This document shows positions 31,695-40,600 of a stretch of 64,000 nucleotides of DNA, one piece after another. Location: positions 1-64,000 of the forward strand of contig NZ_NESH01000004.1 of NCBI RefSeq assembly GCF_003063355.1, read 5' to 3'. The notes beneath the pieces are model-generated. The model did no database searches. It saw only the letters and a list, made by a program, of their open reading frames with translations, and was not told the origin of the DNA. Position 1 is the stretch's first letter; every line of letters begins with the position of its first letter. Source of the stretch: Limnohabitans sp. Bal53 (GTDB taxonomy: Bacteria; Pseudomonadota; Gammaproteobacteria; Burkholderiales; Burkholderiaceae_C). The position numbers and the translations under genes were made by a program.

Positions 31695-31700
31695 CGGGGG

Positions 31701-34604
31701 ATGAGCGAAAACACCCCTGACACCGCCCCCACCACGGCCCCCAATGTGGCCCCATCCGCCACAAAACCCAGCTTGTTGCTGGTGGACGGCTCCAGTTATT
31801 TGTACCGCGCGTTCCACGCCATGCCCGATCTGCGGGCCGTGCCGGGCGACCCGACGAGCGCCGCCACCGGGGCGATTCGCGGCATGATCAACATGATGGA
31901 GCGGCTGCGCAAGGATGTGCCCACCGTCTATGCCGCGTGTGTCTTTGATGCCAAGGGCCCGACTTTCCGTGACACGCTGTACCCCGAGTACAAGGCCAAC
32001 CGCAGCCCCATGCCCGACGATTTGCGCACGCAGATCGAGCCGATCCACGAATTGGTGCGCCTGATGGGCTGGACGGTGCTGGACGTGCCGGGGGTGGAAG
32101 CCGACGATGTGATCGCCACACTGGCCCACGTGGCGGCGCAGCAGGGCATCCAAGTCACGGTGTCGAGCGGTGACAAAGACTTGAGCCAGTTGGTCAACGA
32201 GCACATCACCATCATCGACACGATGAACGGCAAGGTGCGTGATGTGGCGGGCGTGACGGCCGAGTTTGGTGTGCCGCCTTCGCTCATGATCGACTACCAA
32301 ACCCTGGTGGGCGACACGGTGGACAACGTGCCTGGTGTGGCCAAGGTCGGCCCCAAAACGGCCGCCAAGTGGCTGATGGAATACGGCTCGCTCGACAACT
32401 TGATGGCGCATGCCCATGACATCAAAGGTGTGGCGGGAGAGAACCTGCGCCAAGCGGTGGACTGGCTGCCCAAGGGCCGCGCCTTGGTGAGCATGAAAAC
32501 CGATTGTGATTTGAACGGTTGGGTGCCCGATTTGCCGTCGCTGGCCAGCTTGCACCTGCACGAGCCCGACAAGGACAAGTTGCTGAATTTTTACCAGACC
32601 TATGGTTTCAAAGGTCTGGTGCAGTCGCTCGGTGGGGTTATGCCTGCGCCTGCGGCCAAAGCCAAAGCGGCCAAACCCAAAGACACGGGCATGGATGACT
32701 TGTTTGGCGAGCCCAGCGCCAGTTTTTCTGAGGCCGTCATTGCGAGCGAAGCGCGGCAATCTGCAGAACACCCAGACCTACGGCATCGCGATGACGTTCT
32801 GGTGTTGAACTACGCCACGATCAACGACTGGACCACTTTCGAGCAGTGGCTGGCGCGCATCGAACAAGCGCCGCTGACCGCCATCGACACCGAAACGACT
32901 TCGCTCGACGCCATGCGCGCCGAGATTGTGGGCATTTCGCTGAGCGTCAAGCCCGGCGAGGCGGCCTACATTCCGCTGGCCCACAACGGCCCGGGTGCGC
33001 CCGAGCAACTGCCTTTGGCCGATGTGCTGGCCAAGCTCAAGCCCTGGCTCGAAAACCCGGCCCGCCACAAGCTGGGTCAGAACATCAAATACGACCGCCA
33101 TGTGTTTGCCAACCACGGCATCGAGGTGCAGGGCTACGCCCACGACACCATGCTCCAAAGCTACGTGCTCGAAGTGCACAAACCGCACGGCCTCTCCAGT
33201 CTTGCCGAGCGCCATGTGGGCCGCAAAGGTGTGACTTACGAAGACCTGTGCGGCAAAGGTGCGCACCAGATTCCGTTTTCCCAGGTGGACGTGGACAAAG
33301 CCGCGCATTATTCGTGCGAAGACTCTGACCAATGCTTTGACGTACACCTGGCGTTGTGGCCGCAAATCGAGGCGCATGCGGGCCTGAAGTATGTCTACGC
33401 GCTGGAGATTGCCACCAGCGAAGCGCTCTACCGCATCGAACGCAACGGCGTGCTGATCGACGCGCCCACGCTGGCGGCGCAAAGCCAGGCGCTGGGCGAG
33501 CGCATCGTGCAGCTCGAAACAGAAGCCTACGAGATCGCTGGCCAGCCCTTTAACCTCAGCAGCCCCAAGCAGTTGGGGGAGATCTTTTTTGACAAGCTGG
33601 GCCTGCCCGTCATCAAAAAAACCGCCACCGGCGCGCGCAGCACCGACGAAGAGGTGCTGGAGAAATTGGCCGAAGACTACCCGCTGCCCGCCCGCATCTT
33701 GGAGCACCGCAGCCTGGCCAAGCTCAAGGGCACCTACACCGACAAGCTGGCGCAGCTGGCCTTGCCGCGCACGGGCCGTGTGCACACGAATTACGCGCAG
33801 GCCGTGGCCGTCACGGGCCGCCTGTCGAGCAACGAGCCCAATTTGCAAAACATCCCGGTGCGCACCGCCGAAGGGCGCAAGGTGCGCGAGGCTTTTGTGG
33901 CCCCGGCGGGTTGTGTGATTGCGAGTGCCGACTACAGCCAGATCGAGCTGCGCATCATGGCGCACCTGAGCGACGACGCGGCCTTGCTCAAGGCCTTTCA
34001 CGAAGGGCTGGACGTGCACAAAGCCACGGCCGCCGAGGTGTTTGGCGCGACGCCCGACACCGTTACCAGCGAGCAGCGCCGTTACGCCAAGACCATCAAC
34101 TTCGGGCTGATTTACGGCATGAGCGCATTCGGTTTGGCCAAGGCGCTGGGCATCGACAACACCGCCGCCAAGAACTACATCACCCGTTACTTTGAGCGTT
34201 TTGCGGGGGTCAAACACTACATGGACGCGACCCGAGAGCAAGCCAAAGCGCTGGGTTATGTGGAGACCGTGTTTGGCCGCCGCCTGATGCTGCCCGAGAT
34301 CAACAGCCCCAACGGCCCGCGCCGCGCCGGGGCCGAACGCGCCGCCATCAACGCCCCCATGCAGGGCACAGCGGCCGACCTGATCAAGCTGAGCATGGTG
34401 GCGGTGCAAAATGCGCTGGACGAACAAGGCAAGGCCACCAAAGTGATCATGCAGGTGCACGACGAACTGGTGTTTGAGGTGCCTGAATCAGAGGTGGAAT
34501 GGGTGCGCACCGAGATCCCACGCATCATGGCCGGTGTGGCCGACCTGAAGGTGCCCCTGCTGGCCGAAGTGGGCTTTGGTCCGAACTGGGAACAGGCCCA
34601 CTGA
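31701..34604 (+). CDS. polA: DNA polymerase I
   Basis: 967 residues. N-terminal 5'-3' exonuclease (~23-310; SLLLVDGSSYLYRAFHA, EADDVIATLA, SGDKDLSQLV), 3'-5' exonuclease (~375-560) with an intact acidic pair in AIDTETTS, so proofreading is probably active, and the polymerase domain with motif A ASADYSQIELRIMAHLS, the O-helix RRYAKTINFGLIYGMSAFG, and motif C QVHDELVFEV. Between the first two domains, about residues 344-365, a palindromic repeat element adds AVIASEARQSAEHPDLRHRDD, not found in standard Pol I. ATG 31701 chosen (no SD, short -10 spacing). Confidence 0.97.
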   Translation: MSENTPDTAPTTAPNVAPSATKPSLLLVDGSSYLYRAFHAMPDLRAVPGDPTSAATGAIRGMINMMERLRKDVPTVYAACVFDAKGPTFRDTLYPEYKANRSPMPDDLRTQIEPIHELVRLMGWTVLDVPGVEADDVIATLAHVAAQQGIQVTVSSGDKDLSQLVNEHITIIDTMNGKVRDVAGVTAEFGVPPSLMIDYQTLVGDTVDNVPGVAKVGPKTAAKWLMEYGSLDNLMAHAHDIKGVAGENLRQAVDWLPKGRALVSMKTDCDLNGWVPDLPSLASLHLHEPDKDKLLNFYQTYGFKGLVQSLGGVMPAPAAKAKAAKPKDTGMDDLFGEPSASFSEAVIASEARQSAEHPDLRHRDDVLVLNYATINDWTTFEQWLARIEQAPLTAIDTETTSLDAMRAEIVGISLSVKPGEAAYIPLAHNGPGAPEQLPLADVLAKLKPWLENPARHKLGQNIKYDRHVFANHGIEVQGYAHDTMLQSYVLEVHKPHGLSSLAERHVGRKGVTYEDLCGKGAHQIPFSQVDVDKAAHYSCEDSDQCFDVHLALWPQIEAHAGLKYVYALEIATSEALYRIERNGVLIDAPTLAAQSQALGERIVQLETEAYEIAGQPFNLSSPKQLGEIFFDKLGLPVIKKTATGARSTDEEVLEKLAEDYPLPARILEHRSLAKLKGTYTDKLAQLALPRTGRVHTNYAQAVAVTGRLSSNEPNLQNIPVRTAEGRKVREAFVAPAGCVIASADYSQIELRIMAHLSDDAALLKAFHEGLDVHKATAAEVFGATPDTVTSEQRRYAKTINFGLIYGMSAFGLAKALGIDNTAAKNYITRYFERFAGVKHYMDATREQAKALGYVETVFGRRLMLPEINSPNGPRRAGAERAAINAPMQGTAADLIKLSMVAVQNALDEQGKATKVIMQVHDELVFEVPESEVEWVRTEIPRIMAGVADLKVPLLAEVGFGPNWEQAH
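32733..32794. repeat. Palindromic repeat element inserted in frame in polA
   Basis: Left arm GCCGTCATTGCGAGCGAAG, continuing GCGCGGCAATC (32733-32761); right arm reduced to GGCATCGCGATGAC (32781-32794). Same family as the elements at 12.2 and 27.9 kb. Confidence 0.85.
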
Positions 34605-34614
34605 GCCTGCTCCT

Positions 34615-34682
34615 GTGGGAGCGGTCTGCGACCGCGATCAGAGCGCCGTGCCACATCATTCGCGGCCAGAGACCGCTCCTAC
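34615..34682. repeat. REP-like inverted pair 1 after polA
   Basis: GTGGGAGCGGTCT...GACCGCGATCAGAG on the left and its inverted partner ending AGAGACCGCTCCTAC on the right, 68 nt. Starts 11 nt after the polA stop. Confidence 0.8.
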
Positions 34683-34723
34683 AAATGTCTATCACGGTGC
34701 TTGCCAAGGCTGAGCCTGCCCTT

Positions 34724-34791
34724 GTAGGAGCGGTCTCCGACCGCGATCAGAGCAACGTGCTTCATCATTCGAGGTGAGAGACCGCGCCTAC
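34724..34791. repeat. REP-like inverted pair 2, carrying the GST stop codon
   Basis: GTAGGAGCGGTCTCC...ending AGACCGCGCCTAC, 68 nt, a near-copy of the pair 109 bp upstream. Both copies are preceded by TGAGCCTGC, so the whole ~109-bp unit looks tandemly duplicated. The CTA at 34788-34790 is the GST stop (TAG) on the minus strand. Confidence 0.8.
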
Positions 34792-35441
34792 GGCATCGAT
34801 AACGGTTCTTGCCAGGGTGTGTGCTTGTGCATGATGGCGGCGAACAGCGCTGAGGCTTCAAAATCCTCCAGCCACTTCGCCAAGGCAAGCCAGGACTGCC
34901 CAGCAAACCAGGTCGGATTGGTGTGGGCGTATTGACGCACAAAAGGGGCTACCGCGGCATCGGCCAAGCCGAAGTGCCCGCCAGCCAAAAAAGGCTGTGC
35001 GCGCAGCTGCCCATCCAGCGTACGCAGCCACAGCGCCGCTGCATCGCGGTCGGCCGCGCCGCTGTCCAGACCCGATCTGTTGGGGTATTTGTAGCGGTCC
35101 AGTTGTTGTTTGAAGGGGCCGTCGTTGTATGCGATCAGCGCCAAGGCCTCCTGCATGGCCACCTCTGAGCGGGGCAGCCATTTCAGAGGATCATGCTCGC
35201 GCAGCGCCCACTGCATGATGTCCAGACTTTGTTCCAGTACCCGATCGCCTGCCGTGCTGCGCAGCCACAGAACCGGCACCGTGCCTTTGGGCGAGAGGGA
35301 CAGCATGTGAGCAGGCTTTTGCTTCAGAACCACTTCGCGGTGTTCGTGGGCCACGCCGCTGGCGAGCAGGGCCAGCCGGGCCCGCATGGCGTAGGGGCAG
35401 CGGCGAAACGAATAAAGGACAGGCAGGGCGGATTCAGACAT
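34788..35441 (-). CDS. Glutathione S-transferase-family protein
   Basis: 217 residues. Thioredoxin-fold N-terminal half with SFRRCPYAMRARLALLASG (CPYA motif, ~12-22), the cis-Pro segment KGTVPVLWL and the glutathione-gamma-Glu site LEQSLDIMQW, then an all-helical C-terminal half. Conjugation, peroxidase or repair substrate unknown. The final codons and TAG stop run into the REP element, so the C-terminus may have been reset by the repeat. Confidence 0.88.
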   Translation of the reverse strand: MSESALPVLYSFRRCPYAMRARLALLASGVAHEHREVVLKQKPAHMLSLSPKGTVPVLWLRSTAGDRVLEQSLDIMQWALREHDPLKWLPRSEVAMQEALALIAYNDGPFKQQLDRYKYPNRSGLDSGAADRDAAALWLRTLDGQLRAQPFLAGGHFGLADAAVAPFVRQYAHTNPTWFAGQSWLALAKWLEDFEASALFAAIMHKHTPWQEPLSMP

Positions 35442-35531
35442 GGTGACAGTTTAAATCTCCACCCTGGTGCAAGTCCGTAGCGACTGTGCCAAGATAAAGC
35501 CCTTTTTACGGCATGACCAAGGAGGCCTCCT

Positions 35532-36428
35532 TTGAACCCCAACCTGATTGAAGACACTCAAGCCCTGCTGGGTGGGCGCATTGATGCGACTGGCGCCACT
35601 CGTTGCACCGCTTTGAAAGCAGCTTTGGGCGTGGGTTATGCGGCGGCTGCCGTGCCGATCATGGCGCAAACGGCCATTAAAACGCCTTCCACAGGCTTGG
35701 TTTCTGGCGAAGTGACCATTGACGTGAATGGTTTCAAGATGCCCGTCTACCGCAGCGCGCCTGCGGGCAAGACCGGTTTACCCGTGGTGCTGGTGATTTC
35801 TGAAATTTTTGGTGTGCACGAGTACATCGCCGACGTCACGCGTCGCCTGGCTCAGGCCGGTTACATGGCCATCGCACCGGAGCTGTTTGTGCGCCAGGGC
35901 GACCCCAATGAGTACGGCGAAATTGCCAAACTGCAAGCAGAAATCATCTCCAAAGTGCCCGATGCACAGGTCATGACTGATCTGGACGCCTGCGTGGCTT
36001 GGGCTGCAGCCAATGGTGGCAATACCGACAAATTGGCCATTACTGGCTTTTGCTGGGGCGGTCGCATCACTTGGCTGTATGCGGCGCACCAGCCCAAACT
36101 GAAGGCGGGTGTGGCTTGGTACGGCCGTTTGGTGGGCAATGCCACAGCGCAAACGCCCACGCACCCGTTGGCCTTGGTCGGCAGCCTCAAGGCGCCCGTG
36201 CTGGGTTTGTACGGCGCGGCCGACACGGGCATCCCCCTTGACACGGTTGATAAGATGAAAGCTGAACTGGCCAAAGGGCCTGCAGGGGCCAAATCCAGCG
36301 AGTTTGTGGTTTATCCTGAGGCCCCGCACGCTTTCCATGCCGACTACCGGGGCAGCTACCGCAAGGGACCTGCTGAAGACGGCTGGCAGCGTTTGCTGGC
36401 TTGGCTCAAGCGCAACGGCGTGGCCTGA
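35532..36428 (+). CDS. Dienelactone hydrolase family protein, TTG start
   Basis: 298 residues, alpha/beta hydrolase. Nucleophile Cys in GFCWGGRI (~173), acid Asp in GAADTGIP and His in EAPHAFHAD complete the dienelactone hydrolase triad. The TTG at 35532 is used because AAGGAGG sits at the right distance and no earlier ATG fits. The N-terminal ~48 residues look like an export signal (TALKAALGVGYAAAAVPIMAQ) but the expected twin arginine is T-R-C, so Tat export may be lost. Stands alone, followed by a terminator. Confidence 0.87.
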   Translation: MNPNLIEDTQALLGGRIDATGATRCTALKAALGVGYAAAAVPIMAQTAIKTPSTGLVSGEVTIDVNGFKMPVYRSAPAGKTGLPVVLVISEIFGVHEYIADVTRRLAQAGYMAIAPELFVRQGDPNEYGEIAKLQAEIISKVPDAQVMTDLDACVAWAAANGGNTDKLAITGFCWGGRITWLYAAHQPKLKAGVAWYGRLVGNATAQTPTHPLALVGSLKAPVLGLYGAADTGIPLDTVDKMKAELAKGPAGAKSSEFVVYPEAPHAFHADYRGSYRKGPAEDGWQRLLAWLKRNGVA

Positions 36429-36499
36429 TTTTTTTGAATGCAAACATCGCCCTTTGGGGCGAAGGCCCCAAAAACCGTCCTTTGGGACGAGGGCCTTAG

Positions 36500-36526
36500 A
36501 AACCGCCCTTCGGGGCGGTTTGTTTT
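36500..36526 (+). terminator. Rho-independent terminator after the dienelactone hydrolase gene
   Basis: Stem AAACCGCCC / GGGGCGGTTT with TTCG loop and TGTTTT tail. Two decayed versions of the same hairpin (CGCCCTTTGGGGCG and CGTCCTTTGGGACG) lie just upstream at ~36450-36490. Confidence 0.88.
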
Positions 36527-36553
36527 GGGGTGCATGGCACCCCGGGAAACACG

Positions 36554-37357
36554 ATGACTTTATTGGCGATTTTGGTGGGCACTTTGGTGGCGGGCATTGG
36601 CAGTGTCTGGGTGGCGGCTTGGCTGAGTTTCGGCATCTTGAGCCGCTACACCCAGCACATGCTGAGCTTGGCCGCTGGGGCCTTGATGGCGACTTCGTTT
36701 TTACACCTCTTGCCTGAGGCCTTCGAGAGCGAGGCCGGCGCGCACGAGCTGTTCATGACTTTGCTGGTGGGTTTGCTGTTTTTTTTCCTGCTCGACAAAG
36801 CCGAACTCTGGCACCACGGGCATGAGCATGGGCATGGCCATGATCACGGGAATGGCCACGATCATGGGCATGCGCACCCAACCCATGCCCACGACGAGCC
36901 ACGCCGAGGTCAGTGGGCCGTGTTGGCGGGTGACAGCGTGCACTGTTTTGGCGACGGCATCTTGATTGCTTCAGCCTTCATCGCCGACATGCGCTTGGGC
37001 GTGATTGCCGCGCTGGCCGTGCTGGCCCACGAAATCCCTCACCACATGGGCGATCTGGCGGTGCTGCGCCAAGGCAGCAGCAGCCGCCAAGCAGCCATCG
37101 TCAAGGTGTCCATGGCAGGGGCCATCACAGCTTTGGGCGGAGCTGTGGGTTATGTGTTGGTTGATGCGCTGCACGACTGGCTGCCGTATTTTCTGGTGGT
37201 GGCCAGCAGCAGCTTTGTGTATGTGGCCTTGGCTGACCTGATTCCCCAATTGCAAAAGCGCCTGTCAGCCCGCGAAACAGCGGCTCAGATCCTTTGGCTG
37301 AGCGTGGGCATCGGCATGGTGGTCATCGTCAGCGCCTTGGCGGGGCACCAGCACTGA
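36554..37357 (+). CDS. ZIP-family metal transporter
   Basis: 267 residues, about eight helices. ZIP signatures: SFLHLLPEAFE in helix 2-3, VHCFGDGILIASAF in helix 4 and AHEIPHHMGDLAVL in helix 5, which hold the metal site. A cytosolic His-rich loop follows helix 3 (HHGHEHGHGHDHGNGHDHG region, residues ~88-115). Moves zinc or another divalent metal across the inner membrane. ATG 36554 chosen. Confidence 0.92.
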   Translation: MTLLAILVGTLVAGIGSVWVAAWLSFGILSRYTQHMLSLAAGALMATSFLHLLPEAFESEAGAHELFMTLLVGLLFFFLLDKAELWHHGHEHGHGHDHGNGHDHGHAHPTHAHDEPRRGQWAVLAGDSVHCFGDGILIASAFIADMRLGVIAALAVLAHEIPHHMGDLAVLRQGSSSRQAAIVKVSMAGAITALGGAVGYVLVDALHDWLPYFLVVASSSFVYVALADLIPQLQKRLSARETAAQILWLSVGIGMVVIVSALAGHQH

Positions 37358-37385
37358 CGGGGTGGTTCAAACGGGCGTGTGCCTC

Positions 37386-37413
37386 GCCCATCGCGCACGG
37401 AGTGCGCTGCTAC
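37386..37413. repeat. Single REP-like hairpin after the sulfurtransferase gene
   Basis: On the minus strand GTAGCAGCGCACTCC then GTGCGCGATGGG, 4 nt past the sulfurtransferase stop. One arm of the REP type seen at 11.0 and 34.6 kb. It lies between convergent genes. Confidence 0.6.
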
Positions 37414-37417
37414 AAAT

Positions 37418-38275
37418 TCAGCCTTTGGCGCACGGCAGACCGGGCGTGCGGCACCACTCGCTCCAGCTGCCCGCATACAGGGCCGTGGGGCCAAACCCGG
37501 CCAATTCCATCGCGATCAGATTGGGCACGGCCGTGACGCCGCTGCCGCAGTGGTGCACCACGCTGGTGGCCGAACGGCCCGCCAGCAACTGGCTCCATTC
37601 CGCCCTCAGCTGCTCTGGGCTCTTGAAGCGCCCGTCTTCGGTGAAGTTCTCGGTGAAAGGGCGGTTCAACGCGCCAGGGATGTGGCCTGCCACTGGGTCC
37701 AGCGGCTCCACTTCGCCTCGGTAACGGGCGCCAGCTCGGGCGTCGACCACGGTTTGGGTGGCTTGGCCCAAGGCGGCCGAGACCGCATCGGTCAGCACCA
37801 GTTGGCGCAGCGGCGTTTTCAGCTCGAAACGGGCTGGAGCGGCAGGTGGGACAGGCCCTGAGTCCAAGCCGCCGCCTGCGTCTTTCCAGGCTTGCAGACC
37901 GCCGTCGAGCACGGCCACGGCCTCGTGCCCCAGCCACTTGAGCATCCACCACAAACGGCCGCAGTAGTGGCCCTTGTTGCGGTCGTACACCACGATTTGC
38001 ATGCCGTTGTGCAGACCCAGGCTGCCCAGCCACTGCGCCACGATCTCGCGTTGCGGCAAGGGGTGGCGTCCGCCATTGGCGGCTTGACCTGGGATGTGAG
38101 TGCTGAGGTCTTTGTCCAGGTGCGCAGGCAAGGCCCCTGCGATGCGTTCACTGGCAAAAAAACCATCGGCCAGTTCGGGTTTCATCAGGTCAAAGCTGCA
38201 GTCGAGCACGGCGCAGGGCGTGCCTTGGGTCTGCAGTGCTTGCAATTGCGTGGCAGTGATCAACAAGGGGTACAT
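37418..38275 (-). CDS. Sulfurtransferase with two rhodanese domains (SseA-like)
   Basis: 285 residues. Inactive N-terminal rhodanese domain (~1-140, PHLDKDLST-like and QIVVYDRNKG) and an active C-terminal domain with the catalytic loop HHCGSGVTA (Cys ~240). The CGSGVT loop indicates a 3-mercaptopyruvate sulfurtransferase rather than thiosulfate rhodanese (CRKGVT). Cytosolic sulfur transfer. Confidence 0.92.
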   Translation of the reverse strand: MYPLLITATQLQALQTQGTPCAVLDCSFDLMKPELADGFFASERIAGALPAHLDKDLSTHIPGQAANGGRHPLPQREIVAQWLGSLGLHNGMQIVVYDRNKGHYCGRLWWMLKWLGHEAVAVLDGGLQAWKDAGGGLDSGPVPPAAPARFELKTPLRQLVLTDAVSAALGQATQTVVDARAGARYRGEVEPLDPVAGHIPGALNRPFTENFTEDGRFKSPEQLRAEWSQLLAGRSATSVVHHCGSGVTAVPNLIAMELAGFGPTALYAGSWSEWCRTPGLPCAKG

Positions 38276-38290
38276 GGCAGAAGTCTCCGT

Positions 38291-39172
38291 TCAAGGGTTT
38301 TGGGCAGGGGGCCGTGCCCGGTTGCGTAAGGCGGTGGCGGCCACGCCGCTCGCAATGATCAGGGCCATGCCGGCCCAGCCGATCAGGGGAATCTGGTCAC
38401 CGAATAAAAACAAGCCGTACAACGCTGCAAACACGATGCCCGAGTATTGCAAATTGGCCACCACCAAGGTCGCACCGCTGCTGTAGGCTTTGGTCATGCT
38501 CAACTGGCCCAGCGCGGCCAGCAAGCCAATCGGCAGCAGCCACCAGGCATGCGGCCAGACCCAGGCACTGGGCCCCACAAACAGCATGGCCACGGCACCG
38601 GTGAGGGTGGTGCCGACGGAAAAATACAGCACAGTGCGGGCCTCGGGCTCGCCCAAGCGGCCGAGCGCCGCCACCTGGATATAGGCCAGCGCCGCACCCA
38701 GACCCGAGAGCAGACCGATGACACCCGCGAACAACTGGTTTTGCTCGATGGTGGGCCGCAAGATCATGACCACGCCCACAAAGCCTGCGATGACCGTGAG
38801 CACCACCGGGCCTTGGCGGACCCTGTCTTGGACCCGGCCCATGACCAGGGTGCCGCCCACCAAAAAAGCCGCGACCCAAATGCCACTCATGTAGTTGAGG
38901 GTCATGGCGGTGGCCAAGGGCAAATGGGCAATGGCGTAAAACCAAGCGGTGAGCGAGGACACGCCGATCACCGAGCGCCAAACGTGCATGAGCGGGATGG
39001 GGGTGCGCCAAGCCACGCTTTGGCTGCGGCAAATGGCAGCCATCAGCACGACCCCGACCACGCCCCGGTAAAACACCAACTCAAAGGTGTGGAAGTACTC
39101 GGAAGCGTATTTGATGCAAACGCTCATCGTCGCAAAAAACAGCGACGCCAGGATCATCCAGGAGGCTTGCAT
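38291..39172 (-). CDS. EamA/DMT-superfamily transporter
   Basis: 293 residues with ten predicted membrane helices in two EamA repeats (e.g. MILASLFFATMSVCIKYAS, TAMTLNYMSGIWVAAFLVGG, VVLTVIAGFVGVVMIL, LIGWAGMALIIASGVAAT). Drug/metabolite exporter; substrate unknown. ATG 39172 is chosen because it lies 11 nt after the Rieske gene stop; a GTG at 39214 would overlap that gene. Probably co-transcribed with the Rieske oxygenase. Confidence 0.82.
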   Translation of the reverse strand: MQASWMILASLFFATMSVCIKYASEYFHTFELVFYRGVVGVVLMAAICRSQSVAWRTPIPLMHVWRSVIGVSSLTAWFYAIAHLPLATAMTLNYMSGIWVAAFLVGGTLVMGRVQDRVRQGPVVLTVIAGFVGVVMILRPTIEQNQLFAGVIGLLSGLGAALAYIQVAALGRLGEPEARTVLYFSVGTTLTGAVAMLFVGPSAWVWPHAWWLLPIGLLAALGQLSMTKAYSSGATLVVANLQYSGIVFAALYGLFLFGDQIPLIGWAGMALIIASGVAATALRNRARPPAQNP

Positions 39173-39183
39173 CCGGACGGGCT

Positions 39184-40311
39184 TCAGAGGTTCTTCATTT
39201 GCTGGCGGTACCACTCATGAAAGTGCTGCATGCCGTCTTCCATGGGGCTTTGGTAGGGGCCGACTTCGTTGTCGCCACGGGCCACCAGCGCTCTACGCCC
39301 TGCGTCCATGCGTTCGGCAATTTCGTCGTCCTCGATGCAGGTTTCCATATAGGCGGCTTGCTGGGCCTCAACGAACTCACGCTCAAAGGCGACGATCTCT
39401 TCGGGGTAGTAAAACTCCACCATGTTGAGCGTCTTGTTCGGGCTGATTGGGTGCAGGGTTGAGACCGTGAGCACATGCGGGTACCACTCGACCATGATGT
39501 GCGGGTAGTACGTCAGCCAGATAGCGCCACGCTCGGGCAGTTGGCCGTTGCGGTATTTGAGCAGCACCTCGTGCCAGGTTTTGTAAGCCTCTGAGCCGGG
39601 CTTGCCAAAGCCGCCCGACACGCCCACGGTTTGCACCGAATAGTGTTCCTTGAACTCCCAGCTCAGGTCATCGCAGGTGACGAACTGACCCAGCCCCGGG
39701 TGGAAGGGGCCAACGTGGTAGTCCTCCAGATAAACCTCGATGAAGGTCTTCCAGTTGTAGTTGCACTCGTGCAGTTCGACCCGGTCGAGGGCGTAGCCGT
39801 CGAAGCTCAGTTGGGCCCGCGGGCCCATGCCGGCCAGGTCAGCGGCGATGTTGCGGCCGTTATCCTCAAATAAAAGGCCGTTCCATTCCTGCAACTTGTA
39901 GTTGTTCAGGTTCAGGCAAGGATCGTGCGAAAAGTGGGGTGCGCCCAACAACTGGCCGCTGGGCGAGTAGGTCCAGCGGTGCAGCGGGCAAACAATGTTG
40001 CCGCCTGCGCTGCCCTTTTGCTGGGTTTGCAAATTGCCCCGGCCGTTCAGCATCACGGCCTGACGGTGGCGGCAGACGTTGGAGACGAGCTCGACACCGC
40101 CTTGGGCGTTGCGCACCAAGGCGCGGCCTTGCGCCTCGTGGGGCAGGGCGTAAAAGTCGCCCGGGTTGGTGACGGCCAGCTGGTGGCCCACGTAGCGTGG
40201 GCCTTGCCGGAAGAGTGTGTTCAATTCGCGCTGGAACAGCGCTTCATCGAAATAAGTGGAAACTGGTAGTTGGCTTGCGGCCTGCTGCAGTTGAAGACTT
40301 AAATCAGACAT
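39184..40311 (-). CDS. Rieske non-haem iron oxygenase, large-subunit type
   Basis: 375 residues. Rieske [2Fe-2S] site C-R-H and C-P-L-H-R-W (residues ~80 and ~108), then the mononuclear-iron domain with NWKTFIEVYLEDYHVGPFH, which gives the two His and an acidic ligand candidate. This is the RHO alpha-subunit family that hydroxylates or demethylates aromatic or quaternary-amine compounds. No reductase or ferredoxin gene is beside it, so electrons must come from elsewhere. Substrate unknown. Confidence 0.88.
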   Translation of the reverse strand: MSDLSLQLQQAASQLPVSTYFDEALFQRELNTLFRQGPRYVGHQLAVTNPGDFYALPHEAQGRALVRNAQGGVELVSNVCRHRQAVMLNGRGNLQTQQKGSAGGNIVCPLHRWTYSPSGQLLGAPHFSHDPCLNLNNYKLQEWNGLLFEDNGRNIAADLAGMGPRAQLSFDGYALDRVELHECNYNWKTFIEVYLEDYHVGPFHPGLGQFVTCDDLSWEFKEHYSVQTVGVSGGFGKPGSEAYKTWHEVLLKYRNGQLPERGAIWLTYYPHIMVEWYPHVLTVSTLHPISPNKTLNMVEFYYPEEIVAFEREFVEAQQAAYMETCIEDDEIAERMDAGRRALVARGDNEVGPYQSPMEDGMQHFHEWYRQQMKNL

Positions 40312-40600
40312 GGGTGACCTGACCTAGAGACTCCCCCTATGAAGGGGCAGGGACAAAGCGACGAATTCTGAGAAAACGGCGCAAAAAAATGACAGGGAAA
40401 ACCTGCCGATGAAATCGGATTCTACCCCGATGGGTAACCCCTGTTGAATTGAACTTCACAAGCCTTGAAAAATTCAAGGTCTGTGCTCGCAGGCCCGCGT
40501 GCAGCTTCGCCCATCACCGTCTTGTGGACTTGACAAGGCCAGCTGTCAGCTCAGCCAAGGCTTAAGGCCTAAAATCGGGTTTTTTCATCCGGAACTCACC

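Noticed and set aside
32733..32794. Frameshift or pseudogene in polA from the repeat
   Set aside because: The reading frame is intact through all catalytic motifs to the normal end.
32778..34460. 560-residue minus-strand open frame opposite polA
   Set aside because: Shadow of polA; no family features.
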